64,000 nucleotides of DNA, from NCBI GenBank assembly GCA_022842935.1, contig JALHOP010000001.1:248001-312000 (forward strand). Reading direction: 5' to 3'. The position numbers and the translations under genes are program-made. The notes beneath the pieces are model-generated. The model was not told the origin of the DNA. It saw only the letters and a list, made by a program, of their open reading frames with translations, and did no database searches. How positions within the stretch are numbered: position 1 is the stretch's first letter; every line of letters begins with the position of its first letter. Below, piece after piece: positions 8,437 to 17,987 of this stretch. The DNA comes from Myxococcota bacterium. GTDB lineage: Bacteria > Myxococcota > XYA12-FULL-58-9 > JALHOP01.

Positions 8437-9201
8437 ATGAAGATCCGCTACGCCGGCAGCACCCACGTCGGTATGAAGCGGTCGCACAACGAGGACAACT
8501 TCTTCCTCTTGGCCGAGGAGAATTTGTACATCGTGGCCGACGGTATGGGCGGTCACGCGTCCGGTGAAGTCGCCTCGCAGATCGCGGTCGAGACACTCGC
8601 GAACTTCTTCATCGACACATCGCGCGACCGCGAGATCACTTGGCCGTACAAAGAAGACCGTGGGGTCAGCTACGACGAAAATCGTCTGATCACCGGCGTG
8701 AAGCTCGCCAACCGTCGTGTTTACGAAACAGCGCAGAGCGATGCCCGTTATCGTGGAATGGGCACGACGATCGTTAGCCTCGTCTGTGGTTCGAGCGGCG
8801 CCTTCCTGGGACACGTTGGCGATTCGCGGGGATATGTTATTCGCGAGGGTCGCATTCAGCAGGTCACGGAAGACCACTCGCTCCTAAACGACTACCTGAA
8901 GGTGCACAAGCTTACGGCTGAAGAGATCGAGCACTTCCCCCACAAGAACGTCATCGTCCGCGCCTTGGGCATGAAGGAGACCGTGGCCGTCGACGTCCAT
9001 CGTGTCGACCCCAAGCCAGGCGAAATCTATCTGCTCTGCTCCGACGGGCTGTCGGGCATGGTGACGGACGAGCAGATCCTCGAGGCGGTCCAAGAGGGCG
9101 GGTCGGATCTCGAGAAGACCTGCCAGTCGCTCATCGCAAGGGCAAACGCTGCGGGTGGCGTCGACAACGTCACGTGTGTTTTGGTCGAGTTCTCCGACTA
9201 G
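8437..9201 (+). CDS. PP2C-type serine/threonine protein phosphatase
   Basis: 254 aa, the typical length of bacterial PrpC/Stp phosphatases, which remove phosphate from Ser/Thr residues using two metal ions. Metal-binding motifs are in order: RSHNEDNF (Asp20), VADGMGGHASGE (Asp35), GHVGDSRGYV, LLCSDGLSGMV (about 200) and GGVDNVTCVLVEF near the end. It is soluble and cytoplasmic. Such enzymes usually oppose Hanks-type kinases, abundant in myxobacteria, but none lies nearby. A weak promoter-like TTGAAC-N17-TACCAA is seen at 8382-8410. Confidence 0.95.
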   Translation: MKIRYAGSTHVGMKRSHNEDNFFLLAEENLYIVADGMGGHASGEVASQIAVETLANFFIDTSRDREITWPYKEDRGVSYDENRLITGVKLANRRVYETAQSDARYRGMGTTIVSLVCGSSGAFLGHVGDSRGYVIREGRIQQVTEDHSLLNDYLKVHKLTAEEIEHFPHKNVIVRALGMKETVAVDVHRVDPKPGEIYLLCSDGLSGMVTDEQILEAVQEGGSDLEKTCQSLIARANAAGGVDNVTCVLVEFSD

Positions 9202-9815
9202 TCTCTGCGGGGGGGCCCACCCGTGGGCCATTGGCGGTGAGCACCTCTGCGCTGCGGTCACTGGTGCTGGACTGCGCCACTGCCGAGAACTGCCCCATGG
9301 GCGGAGGTAGGTGAGCCGAAGGCGGTGGCGCGCAGCTAGCACTAGCGCGATCGGGGTCCCGCCGCACAAAACCTCGTTGCTTCGGGGCACGAAGAGGGAA
9401 AGCCGCCCCCAAAGCGCTGTGCCACACACGGCCCAAAAAGGGGCCATCAACCGCTTAAGCCAGCGATTTGCTGTACGAACTTCCAGGCGCTTAGGCACGC
9501 TCTCGGTCCGGCACACCGATTGCATACTCTCTGGCGTGCGCACCTGTCGCCTTGCCGACGTCTAAGGTGAGTCGCCAGGAACGGAGCGCAATGGAATGAA
9601 GCAGGATCCGTTGGGGTTTTAGAGTCTGACTTCAAAAAAATACAGTCTGTCCCGCACGAAATGCACGACACGGGCTGTAGGGTTTGGACGAATTGGCCGT
9701 CTTAGTGATGTGCGGTTTTCGAATCGAACTTCGCTGAGCGGCATCTAAGCCAATAGCAACCCGTTCGTCTTGGGTCGTTTTGGACGATTTTTGGGCTTGG
9801 GTTGACAAAGCGAAA
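9202..9815 (+). other. Long non-coding stretch upstream of the sigma factor gene
   Basis: About 600 bases with no credible gene on either strand; short open frames here have no ribosome-binding site or recognisable protein. It begins with a small inverted repeat, GGCCCA/TGGGCC (9214-9229), just after the phosphatase stop, without a T tract. From about 9590 the base composition becomes distinctly AT-richer than the surroundings, consistent with regulatory DNA or an unrecognised RNA. A TTGACA at 9802-9807 has no matching -10 at proper spacing. Confidence 0.5.
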
Positions 9816-9818
9816 GGT

Positions 9819-9834
9819 CGGCCCAGTGTTTGCA
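9819..9834 (+). promoter_or_regulatory. Sigma54-like -24/-12 promoter of the RpoH-type sigma gene
   Basis: The sequence CGGCCC-AGTGT-TTGCA matches the sigma54 (RpoN) consensus TGGCAC-N5-TTGCA. It has the invariant GG (9820-9821) and GC (9832-9833) exactly ten bases apart and an intact TTTGCA block. A start about 12 bases beyond the GC would put the transcript start near 9845, 24 bases before the GTG at 9869. Two of the six -24 bases differ from consensus, so this is a candidate site. Confidence 0.5.
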
Positions 9835-9868
9835 ATAATTGAGGCTGGACTCAGAAAGGGGCATCACC

Positions 9869-10744
<876 letters not shown>

Positions 10745-10820
10745 CCTCTCCGTGCTCGACGCACCCGAGCGGCGTGGTTGACCAACCGACTGAGTCTGCC
10801 TGAAGCGGCAGAGCCATGGG

Positions 10821-10868
10821 GCCGGACACTTTGTCGCGAGCGGACAAGCGCTCGGACGGGTGTCCGGC
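10821..10868 (+). terminator. Terminator-like hairpin after the sigma factor gene
   Basis: GCCGGACAC (10821-10829) pairs with GTGTCCGGC (10860-10868), followed by TTCTTGG. The 30-base loop contains further short pairings. It lies between the plus-strand sigma gene and the convergent minus-strand lipoprotein gene. No long T tract is present, so it may be only partly effective or act as an RNA-stabilising end. Confidence 0.5.
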
Positions 10869-10929
10869 TTCTTGGCATGGTGATGGATGTGGGTGTTGTG
10901 GGCGGTAGGGGAGTGCCTGTCAGCTTTGC

Positions 10930-12027
10930 CTATTTGGCGGAAGCTGCGGCGTTGATGTCGTCGACGACGTTCTGCACGAGAGATGGTACCTTCTCGGCCA
11001 AGGCGTCTTCGGTCTTGTCCACCAGCAGGCTCGCACGGGCCGCCACCGTCGCATCGGCGGTTCGCACGGCGCTCACGTTGACGTTGTATTTGGAGCCGAG
11101 CACCCCGAGCTCGCCGTACATCACGAGGTCGACTCCAAGCGCGCCACCCATCTCGGCCATACACGAGACGTCGTTGCAGCCGAGCGCCTGCTTTTGCTTG
11201 TCGGCGGCCAGGACCGCGTCCATGTCCGATGCGCCGACAGTGCGCAGCTTCTTCACACCTTGGAGCTGTGAGAGCATGTAGTTCGAGAGAAGCTGGCAGG
11301 TCGCCTTGTCGACACCACGCACCGGCTTGAGCGGTATGACGAGGATCGACGTTGGGTTGTCGAGAGCCAACGCCATGGTCTCAACCGTTGTCTGCTGGTT
11401 GCTCGTCAGGCTCGCGCCTGCGACGACGGTCGGCGCTTGCGTCGGCGCGATCGCGACGACGCGGCCCTTCAACGCGTCGGCGACGCGTTTGGACTTACTT
11501 GCCTCGGCCACTAACGCGCTCACGACGGAGTCTTCGCTGTCGAAACCGATCTTGCGGCTCAGCTCTTCGATGAGTACGCCATCACGGACAACTTCGAGGG
11601 TGAGCTCTCCGTCGATCTCGTTGTTGCGTTTGCAGTCATGCATCACGCCGCGTAGCCGCATCTCGAGATCGAACCCGTCGCTGCGTCGATCGGTCACCCT
11701 GTAGCCGTTCGCCTCGACGGCGTCTCGCAAGGGGTCGGCAAACGAGACCCCGCTTGCCATGCGAAAATTCCGCAGCCGGCAGACAGCGTTTTCGGATCGC
11801 ATACGGGCGCGTCCGTCTTCGAAGAGAATGGTCACCCCGCTATCGGGCCCCCGCCGCGTCTCTTTGGCGGCGGCGCGGGCCTCCTTTCGGGCGGCCTTGT
11901 CGCCTTTGGCGGGCTCTTCGGTTCGGAAGGTGTTCGTCCGATCACGCAGGTGGAGGGTGCCGCAGGCGAGGGCGAGCGGAAGACTTAAGACAGCGAGCAC
12001 AGCGCGGCATTGACGCACTCGGGTCAT
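10930..12027 (-). CDS. Lipoprotein with TolB/CsgG-like C-terminal domain
   Basis: 365 aa. The signal peptide ends in a lipobox (LALAC, Cys22), so the protein is probably lipid-anchored in the envelope. A charged Ala/Lys/Arg linker follows (about 40-60). The C-terminal half (about 225-360) resembles the myxobacterial TolB N-terminal-like fold, with TCQLLSNYMLSQLQGVKKLR, then GCNDVSCMAEMGGALGVDLV and YGELGVLGSKYNVNVSAV. This half usually occurs in surface proteins of unknown role. The start is the only good one before the signal peptide. It is convergent with the sigma gene and divergent from the unknown gene at 12078. Confidence 0.8.
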   Translation of the reverse strand: MTRVRQCRAVLAVLSLPLALACGTLHLRDRTNTFRTEEPAKGDKAARKEARAAAKETRRGPDSGVTILFEDGRARMRSENAVCRLRNFRMASGVSFADPLRDAVEANGYRVTDRRSDGFDLEMRLRGVMHDCKRNNEIDGELTLEVVRDGVLIEELSRKIGFDSEDSVVSALVAEASKSKRVADALKGRVVAIAPTQAPTVVAGASLTSNQQTTVETMALALDNPTSILVIPLKPVRGVDKATCQLLSNYMLSQLQGVKKLRTVGASDMDAVLAADKQKQALGCNDVSCMAEMGGALGVDLVMYGELGVLGSKYNVNVSAVRTADATVAARASLLVDKTEDALAEKVPSLVQNVVDDINAAASAK

Positions 12028-12077
12028 TTAGCGAAGCTTCGGCGTGGCGTCTAGGTCCGCGCCACTGGGCGGTTCAC

Positions 12078-13694
12078 GTGACTGCAATCCAGCGTAACAA
12101 CGCCCTCCTGCCGAACACGCGCGAGGTCTCTCTGCGCGGGGGCGGTTCGGGTCGCGGCGCGGGCGTGGCCCGTCGCGAGCCGGTTGGCCGCCGCTTGCGG
12201 TTTCCGGCTGATCCCGCCGCGGAGCTCATGCCCAGCGCCGAGTTTCTCGGCACCGAGCCCGACTTTCAGGCGATCCTCGAGGATTTTCGTGATGGACCTT
12301 TGGATCCGTCGCGTCGCCGCGTGCTCGGCCGGCTCATGGGCATGTTCGCCATGGACTACCAGGGGGCGCGCGCGGAGGAGCGTCGCTTCCTCCGGCGGCT
12401 CCTCATGGGGCGTAACGCGCGGGAGGGCTACGCCGCGAACCGCGCGCTGCACCTTTGCCAGATCCCCCACGTCATCCGTCGCACCTTGTCGCTCGGGGTC
12501 GCCGAGTCGCGCTTTGCCACTGGGCCCCTCAGTGGCTTCATCGGGGCGGTGCAAGCGCGCAATGCCGCCATCACCTTCATGCTGCTCGGTCCTTCCGCTC
12601 GCGAGCGCGTGTGGAACGCGCTCACCCGCGCTGGCGCCCACGACACCATCGGGCCGTTGAAAAACGCCGATCGGTTGGTCGAGCGCGTGCTGATCTTGAA
12701 GGCGCTGGCGGCGCGCCGTCACCTGCTCGGCCCGTGGAGCATCGTTGGCCCAACCGCCCTCGACGAGGTGATCGCATTCGCAGATGAGATCCGCTGCAAC
12801 GCGCGCGCACACCTGGCCCTCACGACGACGCTCGAGCGCCCCAAAGACGGCGTGACGTTGCCGCTCCCAGCGAAGGTGCCGGCCGACCCCATTGGCCGCG
12901 CGAGCGTGATGGCGCGCGCCACGGTCGATCCGGTCTATGCATGGCGCTTGCACGGAGGCGTGCAGAAAGTGGTCGGCGACGAGCCCTGGAGCGCAACCGG
13001 CTCCGACGACGCGCTTCCCGATCTCGACCGCAGCCCGCTGCTCGACCGCACGCGGCTCCACCAGGCGCTTGCTGAGGCGAGGCAACTCGGTGACGAGCTT
13101 CTCCCCCAGACGGCGAGCGATGCGCTTGCGGCGCATCTTGGGGGCAAGGACCTAAAAGGCGCCGAGGCCGCAGCCAAAGACGACGCCTTGGCGGTCCTGA
13201 AGAACCGCGGGTTCGATGTCGTACGCTTGGAAGCAATCGACGCTATTCGGGACGATGCGAAGGGCATCTACCGATACGACGCGGCGCGCGCCTTCAGCAT
13301 GCTGGTGTCGCGCTTCACGGGCGCGACCTACGTGCGTCGTGTTTTCAGCGACCAGCTTACCGCTGGCGCCGACCCGCTCCAGCAGATCGATCGCGCGCTC
13401 GAGCAAGGGTTCGTGGTGCCAACGGTGCTGGCGGAACTGCGCAAGACGAGCGTACGCGCGCTCCTCATCGTCGGCGCGCGCGGCGATCGGGCAGGTAAGC
13501 CTGAGCTCGTCGTGCAGCCGATCAGCGGCGAGCTCATCGTGTTGCCCGCGCGCAGTATCCTCGAGCCGGTGTTGCCCGAGCAGCTCGGGTCGCGCGTGCG
13601 CGCCGACGCCTACCTTGCGCCGGCGGCTCTCGACCTGCTCGCGCCTCCCTTCGGCATCGTCTTCTCCGAGATCGGCATCGAGGACCGCCTATGA
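12078..13694 (+). CDS. Large hypothetical protein, first of a coupled pair
   Basis: 538 aa with the GTG at 12078, not recognised. It has no signal peptide or membrane helix, so it is predicted cytoplasmic. It is mostly helical, with many Arg/Ala/Leu blocks (RRRVLGRLMGMFAMDYQGAR) and no known catalytic motif. Residues 340-480 look like a globular mixed alpha/beta domain. The frame is open far upstream, but that part lies antisense to the lipoprotein gene, so a start near 12078 (or ATG 12230) is preferred. Its stop overlaps the next gene's start by four bases, implying translational coupling. Confidence 0.7.
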   Translation: MTAIQRNNALLPNTREVSLRGGGSGRGAGVARREPVGRRLRFPADPAAELMPSAEFLGTEPDFQAILEDFRDGPLDPSRRRVLGRLMGMFAMDYQGARAEERRFLRRLLMGRNAREGYAANRALHLCQIPHVIRRTLSLGVAESRFATGPLSGFIGAVQARNAAITFMLLGPSARERVWNALTRAGAHDTIGPLKNADRLVERVLILKALAARRHLLGPWSIVGPTALDEVIAFADEIRCNARAHLALTTTLERPKDGVTLPLPAKVPADPIGRASVMARATVDPVYAWRLHGGVQKVVGDEPWSATGSDDALPDLDRSPLLDRTRLHQALAEARQLGDELLPQTASDALAAHLGGKDLKGAEAAAKDDALAVLKNRGFDVVRLEAIDAIRDDAKGIYRYDAARAFSMLVSRFTGATYVRRVFSDQLTAGADPLQQIDRALEQGFVVPTVLAELRKTSVRALLIVGARGDRAGKPELVVQPISGELIVLPARSILEPVLPEQLGSRVRADAYLAPAALDLLAPPFGIVFSEIGIEDRL

Positions 13695-14116
13695 GCGAGC
13701 TTGCCAAAGGCCTTCTCGACGCGAAGGGCGCCCCTCGCGATCTCGTTGCCGCCGCCCGCGCTGCAGCCTCGGCCATGGTCGCCGCCGGCATCGACCCCGC
13801 GAGCGTCGACATCGTCGCTGAGCACATCGCGCGACTGGCGGAGCTTCTGGAGGACGAAACCCTCACGTACCAGCAGTGCGTCGACGCCGTCGCTCATACG
13901 GCTCCGCCTGATCAGCTCCTCGCAATCATCGAGCCCGCCTTTTCGCGTCCGCTCGCCAAGGCATCCCTCGCCGCGCTTGCTCTTCACCTTGTCGACATTG
14001 GCGAGATCATGGCATTCGCGGTCTACGCCCCCGAGCTACCGAACATATCCGCAAAAGCGGATCGAAGCGGCGGCGCCGCGCGCAGCGCCGGCGTGGCGAA
14101 GCGCCTGCGGGGGTAG
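13691..14116 (+). CDS. Hypothetical protein coupled to the preceding gene
   Basis: 141 aa, not recognised. It starts at an ATG overlapping the upstream stop (ATGA), which implies coupled translation and a related role. The protein is Ala-rich and largely helical (VAAARAAASAMVAAGIDPAS), without signal peptide, and ends in a basic tail. It could be a small partner subunit of the 538-aa protein. It is convergent with truA, 18 bases away. Confidence 0.65.
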   Translation: MSELAKGLLDAKGAPRDLVAAARAAASAMVAAGIDPASVDIVAEHIARLAELLEDETLTYQQCVDAVAHTAPPDQLLAIIEPAFSRPLAKASLAALALHLVDIGEIMAFAVYAPELPNISAKADRSGGAARSAGVAKRLRG

Positions 14117-14134
14117 GGCGAGCATCGGTGCGGC

Positions 14135-14896
14135 TCAGCTCGGGTATTGGACCTCGAGTAGGGTGAGCCCCCACGGCGGCGCTGTGATGCCGGCGCGTGT
14201 TCGGTCCCTCGCCTCGAGGATCGTTCGCACGTCGTCGGGCGTGTAACGCTTACGGCCCACCTCGGTGAGCGTCCCCGCGAGGATGCGGCACATGTGCCGG
14301 CAGAAGGCGTTGGCGTGGAAGGTGATGTCCACGTAGCGACCCACGGGCGGCCTTGGTGTTGCTTCGATGGTGATGGCGAACATTGCGCGGCGGGCGTGCT
14401 CAGCGTCGCACTGGGCGCTGCGAAACGACTCGAAGTCGAGCTCACCGACGAGGTGCGTGGCGGCGGTGCGCATCGCCTCGAGATCGAGCGGCTGACGCAC
14501 GTGCCAAGCCCGCAGCGCCTCGAGGCCAGCCGGCTGACGCGCATTGTAGATGCGATAGCGGTAGCGCTTGCCCGTCGAGTCGTGGCGGGCGCTGAATGCG
14601 AGAGGAACCTCTTCCGAGCCGTGGACCGTGATGTCCTCAGGGAGGTGAGCGTTGAGCGCTGGCGCAAAGCGTTCGGCGGGGATGAGGCTATCGACCTTGA
14701 AGCAGACGACCTGGGCTATCGCGTGGACCCCCGCATCGGTTCGCCCAGCTGCCTCGACGTGCGGTCGCTCGCCGGTAATGGCGAAAAGCGCGTCAGCGAG
14801 GGCGGTCTGGATGCTCGGACCATCTGCTTGCGCTTGCCAACCAAGATAGCGGCTGCCGTCGTATTCGACGACGACGCGGATGTTCCGCTTGCTCAC
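14135..14896 (-). CDS. truA: tRNA pseudouridine(38-40) synthase
   Basis: 253 aa. TruA converts uridines 38-40 in the anticodon stem-loop of many tRNAs to pseudouridine. The catalytic Asp54 sits in AAGRTDAGVHA, and other family blocks include LPEDITV and ARHDSTGKRYRYRIY. Downstream, FESFRSAQCDAEHARRAMF and FHANAFCRHMCRILAGTL are conserved. The GTG at 14896 was chosen because the protein family begins a few residues before VVVEYDG; it overlaps the upstream gene's stop by four bases, suggesting one transcript from 16884 down to 14135. Confidence 0.95.
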   Translation of the reverse strand: MSKRNIRVVVEYDGSRYLGWQAQADGPSIQTALADALFAITGERPHVEAAGRTDAGVHAIAQVVCFKVDSLIPAERFAPALNAHLPEDITVHGSEEVPLAFSARHDSTGKRYRYRIYNARQPAGLEALRAWHVRQPLDLEAMRTAATHLVGELDFESFRSAQCDAEHARRAMFAITIEATPRPPVGRYVDITFHANAFCRHMCRILAGTLTEVGRKRYTPDDVRTILEARDRTRAGITAPPWGLTLLEVQYPS

Positions 14897-16884
14897 AGAA
14901 GGTCGATGGCGAGGCCGACGAGCGCGTAGTTCTCGCTCATCTCGAGTCCGCTCGAGCGGAAGCCACTGTAGGCCATGCTGTACTCGATGAACACATACGT
15001 GTCGGCGATGCCGGCGCCCGACCTGCCGTTCATCGCCGCCGAAGGCTCGACCCAATCGAGGTTGAGAGCCAAGCCCACCGAACCGTTGATGCCAGGGGTG
15101 CCGCCGCGGCCCTTCGAGCCATCGGCCGCGACGGAGGTCTTGCCGGCGGCGCTGTTGAACCAAAGGAAGTAGTCGAAGCCCGCTTTGGCGTACGGCACGA
15201 GTGGAATCGAGAAGCGCTCCTTCAAGAGGTCGAACTTGTAGACCACCCCAAGCGTGAGGGGCAGGACGGTGAGCGAGGTCTTCTCGTTGCCTTCGACGGA
15301 GCCTTCGAGACTACCTTCGCCGCAGCCGGTCTCGCCGCAGTCGCGCGTGGTGCCCGACGCCCGCCAGTGCCCTACACGGAGGAACACGCCGCCGACACCG
15401 TGACGCGACCAAGGGTACCAGCTCACCTCGAGCTGTTTCATCAAGGGCCGGTTCTTGAAGAGCGAATCGTCGTCGCCGTAGACCGTGTTGTAAGCAGCGC
15501 TCTCGGCGTCATTGCCGATCGCTGGCCGAAAGGGACCGAAGCGCAGCTCGAAGCCGAACTCTGGACGCTTTTCGACGTAGCCCGCCTCGTCCGATGCGCG
15601 CAGGATGAAGGGATCGTCGCTGTCGGGGTCGGTGTCCTGGGCGAGGGCCTGGCTGGGAGTGAGAAGCGCGAAGGCGAGAAGCGCGAGGCTAGCTGGGGCC
15701 GATCGCCGCCCGCCGAACATCGACAGCCGAAGACCGATGGCCGATAGCCGAGCACCGAGCTCCGACAGCCGCTTGCCGAGATCCGACCTTCGCCGGCCGA
15801 AGACCGAACGGCCGATGAGCCCGAGGCCAAGCCAGAGCGCCGTCATCGAGCCCGGAACCTGTCCGCAATAACCCGTCGGCGGCTCCCCCGGATAACACTC
15901 GATGAAGTCGCACTCGTTGCGCGTCGTGACGAGCTCGGCGGTCGAGAAGGCGCCAAGGTTCCCAGCGATGTCGCGGGCCGCCGCGCATACCTCGAAGGTC
16001 TTGCCGTTTTCGACACCTTCGATGACGAAATCGGTCGCGTCGCTCGTCGAGCCCTGGCGCACCGACTCGGACTCACGAAAGTCCGCCCACGTCGCACAGT
16101 CTTCGCCTGACGCGGTCTCCGTCCCCTCGGGAGTTTCGCGATAGCGGACGATGTATTTCGCGACCTCGTCGTTGTTGGCGAGGCCAACGCGCAGCCGGAA
16201 GCGTCCGTCTCCACCTGTCACGCTGAACTCGGTGGGCGCATCGGGTGTCACGGTGTCGACCAAGAAGGTCATGTAGACGATGGGGTCGCTGCTCTCGAGC
16301 GCCGAGTCGGCGACACCACCGTTCGCCGGGCTGATTCCAATGCAGAGGCGGAAGCGTTGATTCTGCACTTCCGTGCCTTCGTCACAAGCGCCGATGGCGG
16401 TCGCGAGCGAGGCGACGCTCGCGTAAGTCGTGCTCGCGAAGTCCTCGGGGAAGTCGAAGGCCTGCCCATTCACCAGGGGCGTGTTGGAGAGCAGGTCTTT
16501 ACTGTCGAGTGGCGCGTCCGACGGCACGATGTTCTCCGCGAACGTGCAGTCGCTCTTGGTCGCGAAGGCGTACATGCGGCTGTTGGCGCCGACCGGAGTT
16601 CCCGTGGATAGCACGAAGCGAATTAGGCGCTGGTCGCTGCCGTCGCAGGCGCTGCGATTGATGGGCTGACAACGACCGCCGTCGTACAACGTGCAGAAGA
16701 CGCGCCCGTCGGGTCCGAAGTTCCCGTTATTTTCGTTCGGATCGTCGATGCGGATGGTCATGCCTCCGCTCGCGACGAACTGATTTTGTGTCGAGGCGTC
16801 GGTGGGGATGGCCAAAGCAACAGCCGGCCCACCCACCACCGCCAATGCGGTCATGATGAAACGTTTGATTCTCACGCAGTGCAA
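14893..16884 (-). CDS. Two-part surface protein: anchored Fn3 protein fused in frame to an outer-membrane barrel
   Basis: 663 aa read as one frame, but it looks like two genes. Part one (1 to about 380) has a signal peptide ending ALA, a secreted body, and a fibronectin-III-like domain (about 205-325). Its end is MYXO-CTERM-like: Cys in TGYCGQVPG, one helix (MTALWLGLGLIG), then an Arg cluster. Part two starts at Met389 with its own signal peptide (LALLAFALLTPSQALA) and a beta-rich body ending YALVGLAIDLL, like an outer-membrane barrel. The link is encoded by a tandem 7-bp repeat array. If split, part two would start at 15720. The function of either half is unknown. Confidence 0.75.
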   Translation of the reverse strand: MHCVRIKRFIMTALAVVGGPAVALAIPTDASTQNQFVASGGMTIRIDDPNENNGNFGPDGRVFCTLYDGGRCQPINRSACDGSDQRLIRFVLSTGTPVGANSRMYAFATKSDCTFAENIVPSDAPLDSKDLLSNTPLVNGQAFDFPEDFASTTYASVASLATAIGACDEGTEVQNQRFRLCIGISPANGGVADSALESSDPIVYMTFLVDTVTPDAPTEFSVTGGDGRFRLRVGLANNDEVAKYIVRYRETPEGTETASGEDCATWADFRESESVRQGSTSDATDFVIEGVENGKTFEVCAAARDIAGNLGAFSTAELVTTRNECDFIECYPGEPPTGYCGQVPGSMTALWLGLGLIGRSVFGRRRSDLGKRLSELGARLSAIGLRLSMFGGRRSAPASLALLAFALLTPSQALAQDTDPDSDDPFILRASDEAGYVEKRPEFGFELRFGPFRPAIGNDAESAAYNTVYGDDDSLFKNRPLMKQLEVSWYPWSRHGVGGVFLRVGHWRASGTTRDCGETGCGEGSLEGSVEGNEKTSLTVLPLTLGVVYKFDLLKERFSIPLVPYAKAGFDYFLWFNSAAGKTSVAADGSKGRGGTPGINGSVGLALNLDWVEPSAAMNGRSGAGIADTYVFIEYSMAYSGFRSSGLEMSENYALVGLAIDLL
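15698..15809 (-). repeat. Degenerate heptanucleotide tandem array inside a coding frame
   Basis: Sixteen successive 7-base units with plus-strand consensus (G/A/T)CCGANN, for example GCCGAAC, GCCGAAG, ACCGATG and GCCGATA. The array lies in the minus-strand 663-aa frame. Because 7 and 3 share no factor, it encodes a 7-residue periodic peptide in every frame, here of the type SDLGKRLSELGARLSAIG. It falls exactly between the membrane anchor of part one and the second signal peptide. The same repeat family forms the purer array at 17988-18176. Confidence 0.85.
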
Positions 16885-16890
16885 ATTGAC

Positions 16891-17928
16891 TCAGTTCACG
16901 GCGCGCGCCGCAAGATAGTCGCGCACCAAGATCTCGGCGATCTGGACGGCGTTCGACGCCGCGCCCTTGCGGAGGTTGTCTGCGACGCACCAGAGCGCCA
17001 GGGAATTCTCGCGCGAAGCGTCTTTGCGGATGCGGCCAACGAAGGTCGCGTCCGTGCCATCGGCTTCCATCTGCGTCGGGTAGACGCCGTTTGCCGGGTC
17101 GTCCATGAGCATGACGCCTTTCGCCTCACGGAGCAGATCGCGCGCCTGGTCGGGCGTGAGCTCCTTTTCGAACTCGACGTTCATCGACACCGCGTGCCCG
17201 TTGAACACCGGAACCCGCACGCATGTTGCACAGACGCCAACGTTTGGGGCGTGCATGATCTTCCGCGTTTCGTTGCGCATCTTCAGCTCTTCTTTGGTGA
17301 AGGCGTCGTCCGCGAAGTCGTCGATGTGCGGCAGACAGTTGAAGGCGATGCGTTTGGGGAAGACCTTGTTTTCGGTCTCGCCGCCCGACAGCAGCGTCGA
17401 AACCTGCGTCGACAGCTCTTCCATCGCCGCTTTGCCCTTGCCGGAGACCGCTTGGTAGGTCGAGCACACGATGCGCTTCATGGGCACGTGGCGATGCAAA
17501 GGCGCCAAAGCGACGACCATCTGGATGGTCGAACAATTCGGATTTGCGATGATGCGGCGCTGCTTGAAGAGCGCGATATCCTCGGGGTTCACCTCCGGAA
17601 CGACGAGTGGGATCTCGGGGTCCATGCGCCACGCCGAGCTGTTGTCGATGACGATGGCGCCCGCTTCCGCGGCTGCGGGGGCGAGGGTCTTCGAGGGTCC
17701 GCCACCAGCGGACATGAGAACGACGTCGATGCCCTTGAAGGCGTCGGGGGTCGCGACGCGGACGGGGATCTCGCGGCCCTGGAACTCGACGGCCTCGCCA
17801 AGGCTACGCGGAGAGGCCAAAGGCACGAGCTCGCTCAACGGGAAGCCGCGCTCTTCGAGAATGCTGATCATCTCCCGACCGACCAAACCGGTCGCCCCAA
17901 CCACTGCTACGCGAACGTTCTTCGACAT
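16891..17928 (-). CDS. asd: Aspartate-semialdehyde dehydrogenase
   Basis: 345 aa. It reduces aspartyl phosphate with NADPH, the branch step to lysine/diaminopimelate, threonine and methionine. The Rossmann motif VAVVGATGLVGREM is at 7-20, the active-site Cys132 in NPNCSTIQ, the substrate-binding block SGKGKAAMEEL follows, and the base His is in VPVFNGHAVS. The ATG at 17928 (MSKNVRVAVVGATG) was chosen from the family N-terminus; upstream in-frame sequence is only translated repeat. The stop is six bases from the start of the 663-aa surface protein gene. A tandem repeat array begins 60 bases upstream of the start. Confidence 0.97.
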   Translation of the reverse strand: MSKNVRVAVVGATGLVGREMISILEERGFPLSELVPLASPRSLGEAVEFQGREIPVRVATPDAFKGIDVVLMSAGGGPSKTLAPAAAEAGAIVIDNSSAWRMDPEIPLVVPEVNPEDIALFKQRRIIANPNCSTIQMVVALAPLHRHVPMKRIVCSTYQAVSGKGKAAMEELSTQVSTLLSGGETENKVFPKRIAFNCLPHIDDFADDAFTKEELKMRNETRKIMHAPNVGVCATCVRVPVFNGHAVSMNVEFEKELTPDQARDLLREAKGVMLMDDPANGVYPTQMEADGTDATFVGRIRKDASRENSLALWCVADNLRKGAASNAVQIAEILVRDYLAARAVN

Positions 17929-17987
17929 GGGGGCGTCACATGCGGGCGAGGGAGGCCGGACGTCAAGTGGGGTTGGGGGGGGGAAGG

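Noticed and set aside
9839-9868. TTG 9839 as the start of the RpoH-type gene
   Set aside because: It has no ribosome-binding site, would precede the predicted transcript start, and adds residues not typical of the family; GTG 9869 has AAAGGGG upstream.
9202-9868. Small genes in the gap before the sigma factor on either strand
   Set aside because: Open frames lack ribosome-binding sites and protein-like composition; no tRNA fold was recognised.
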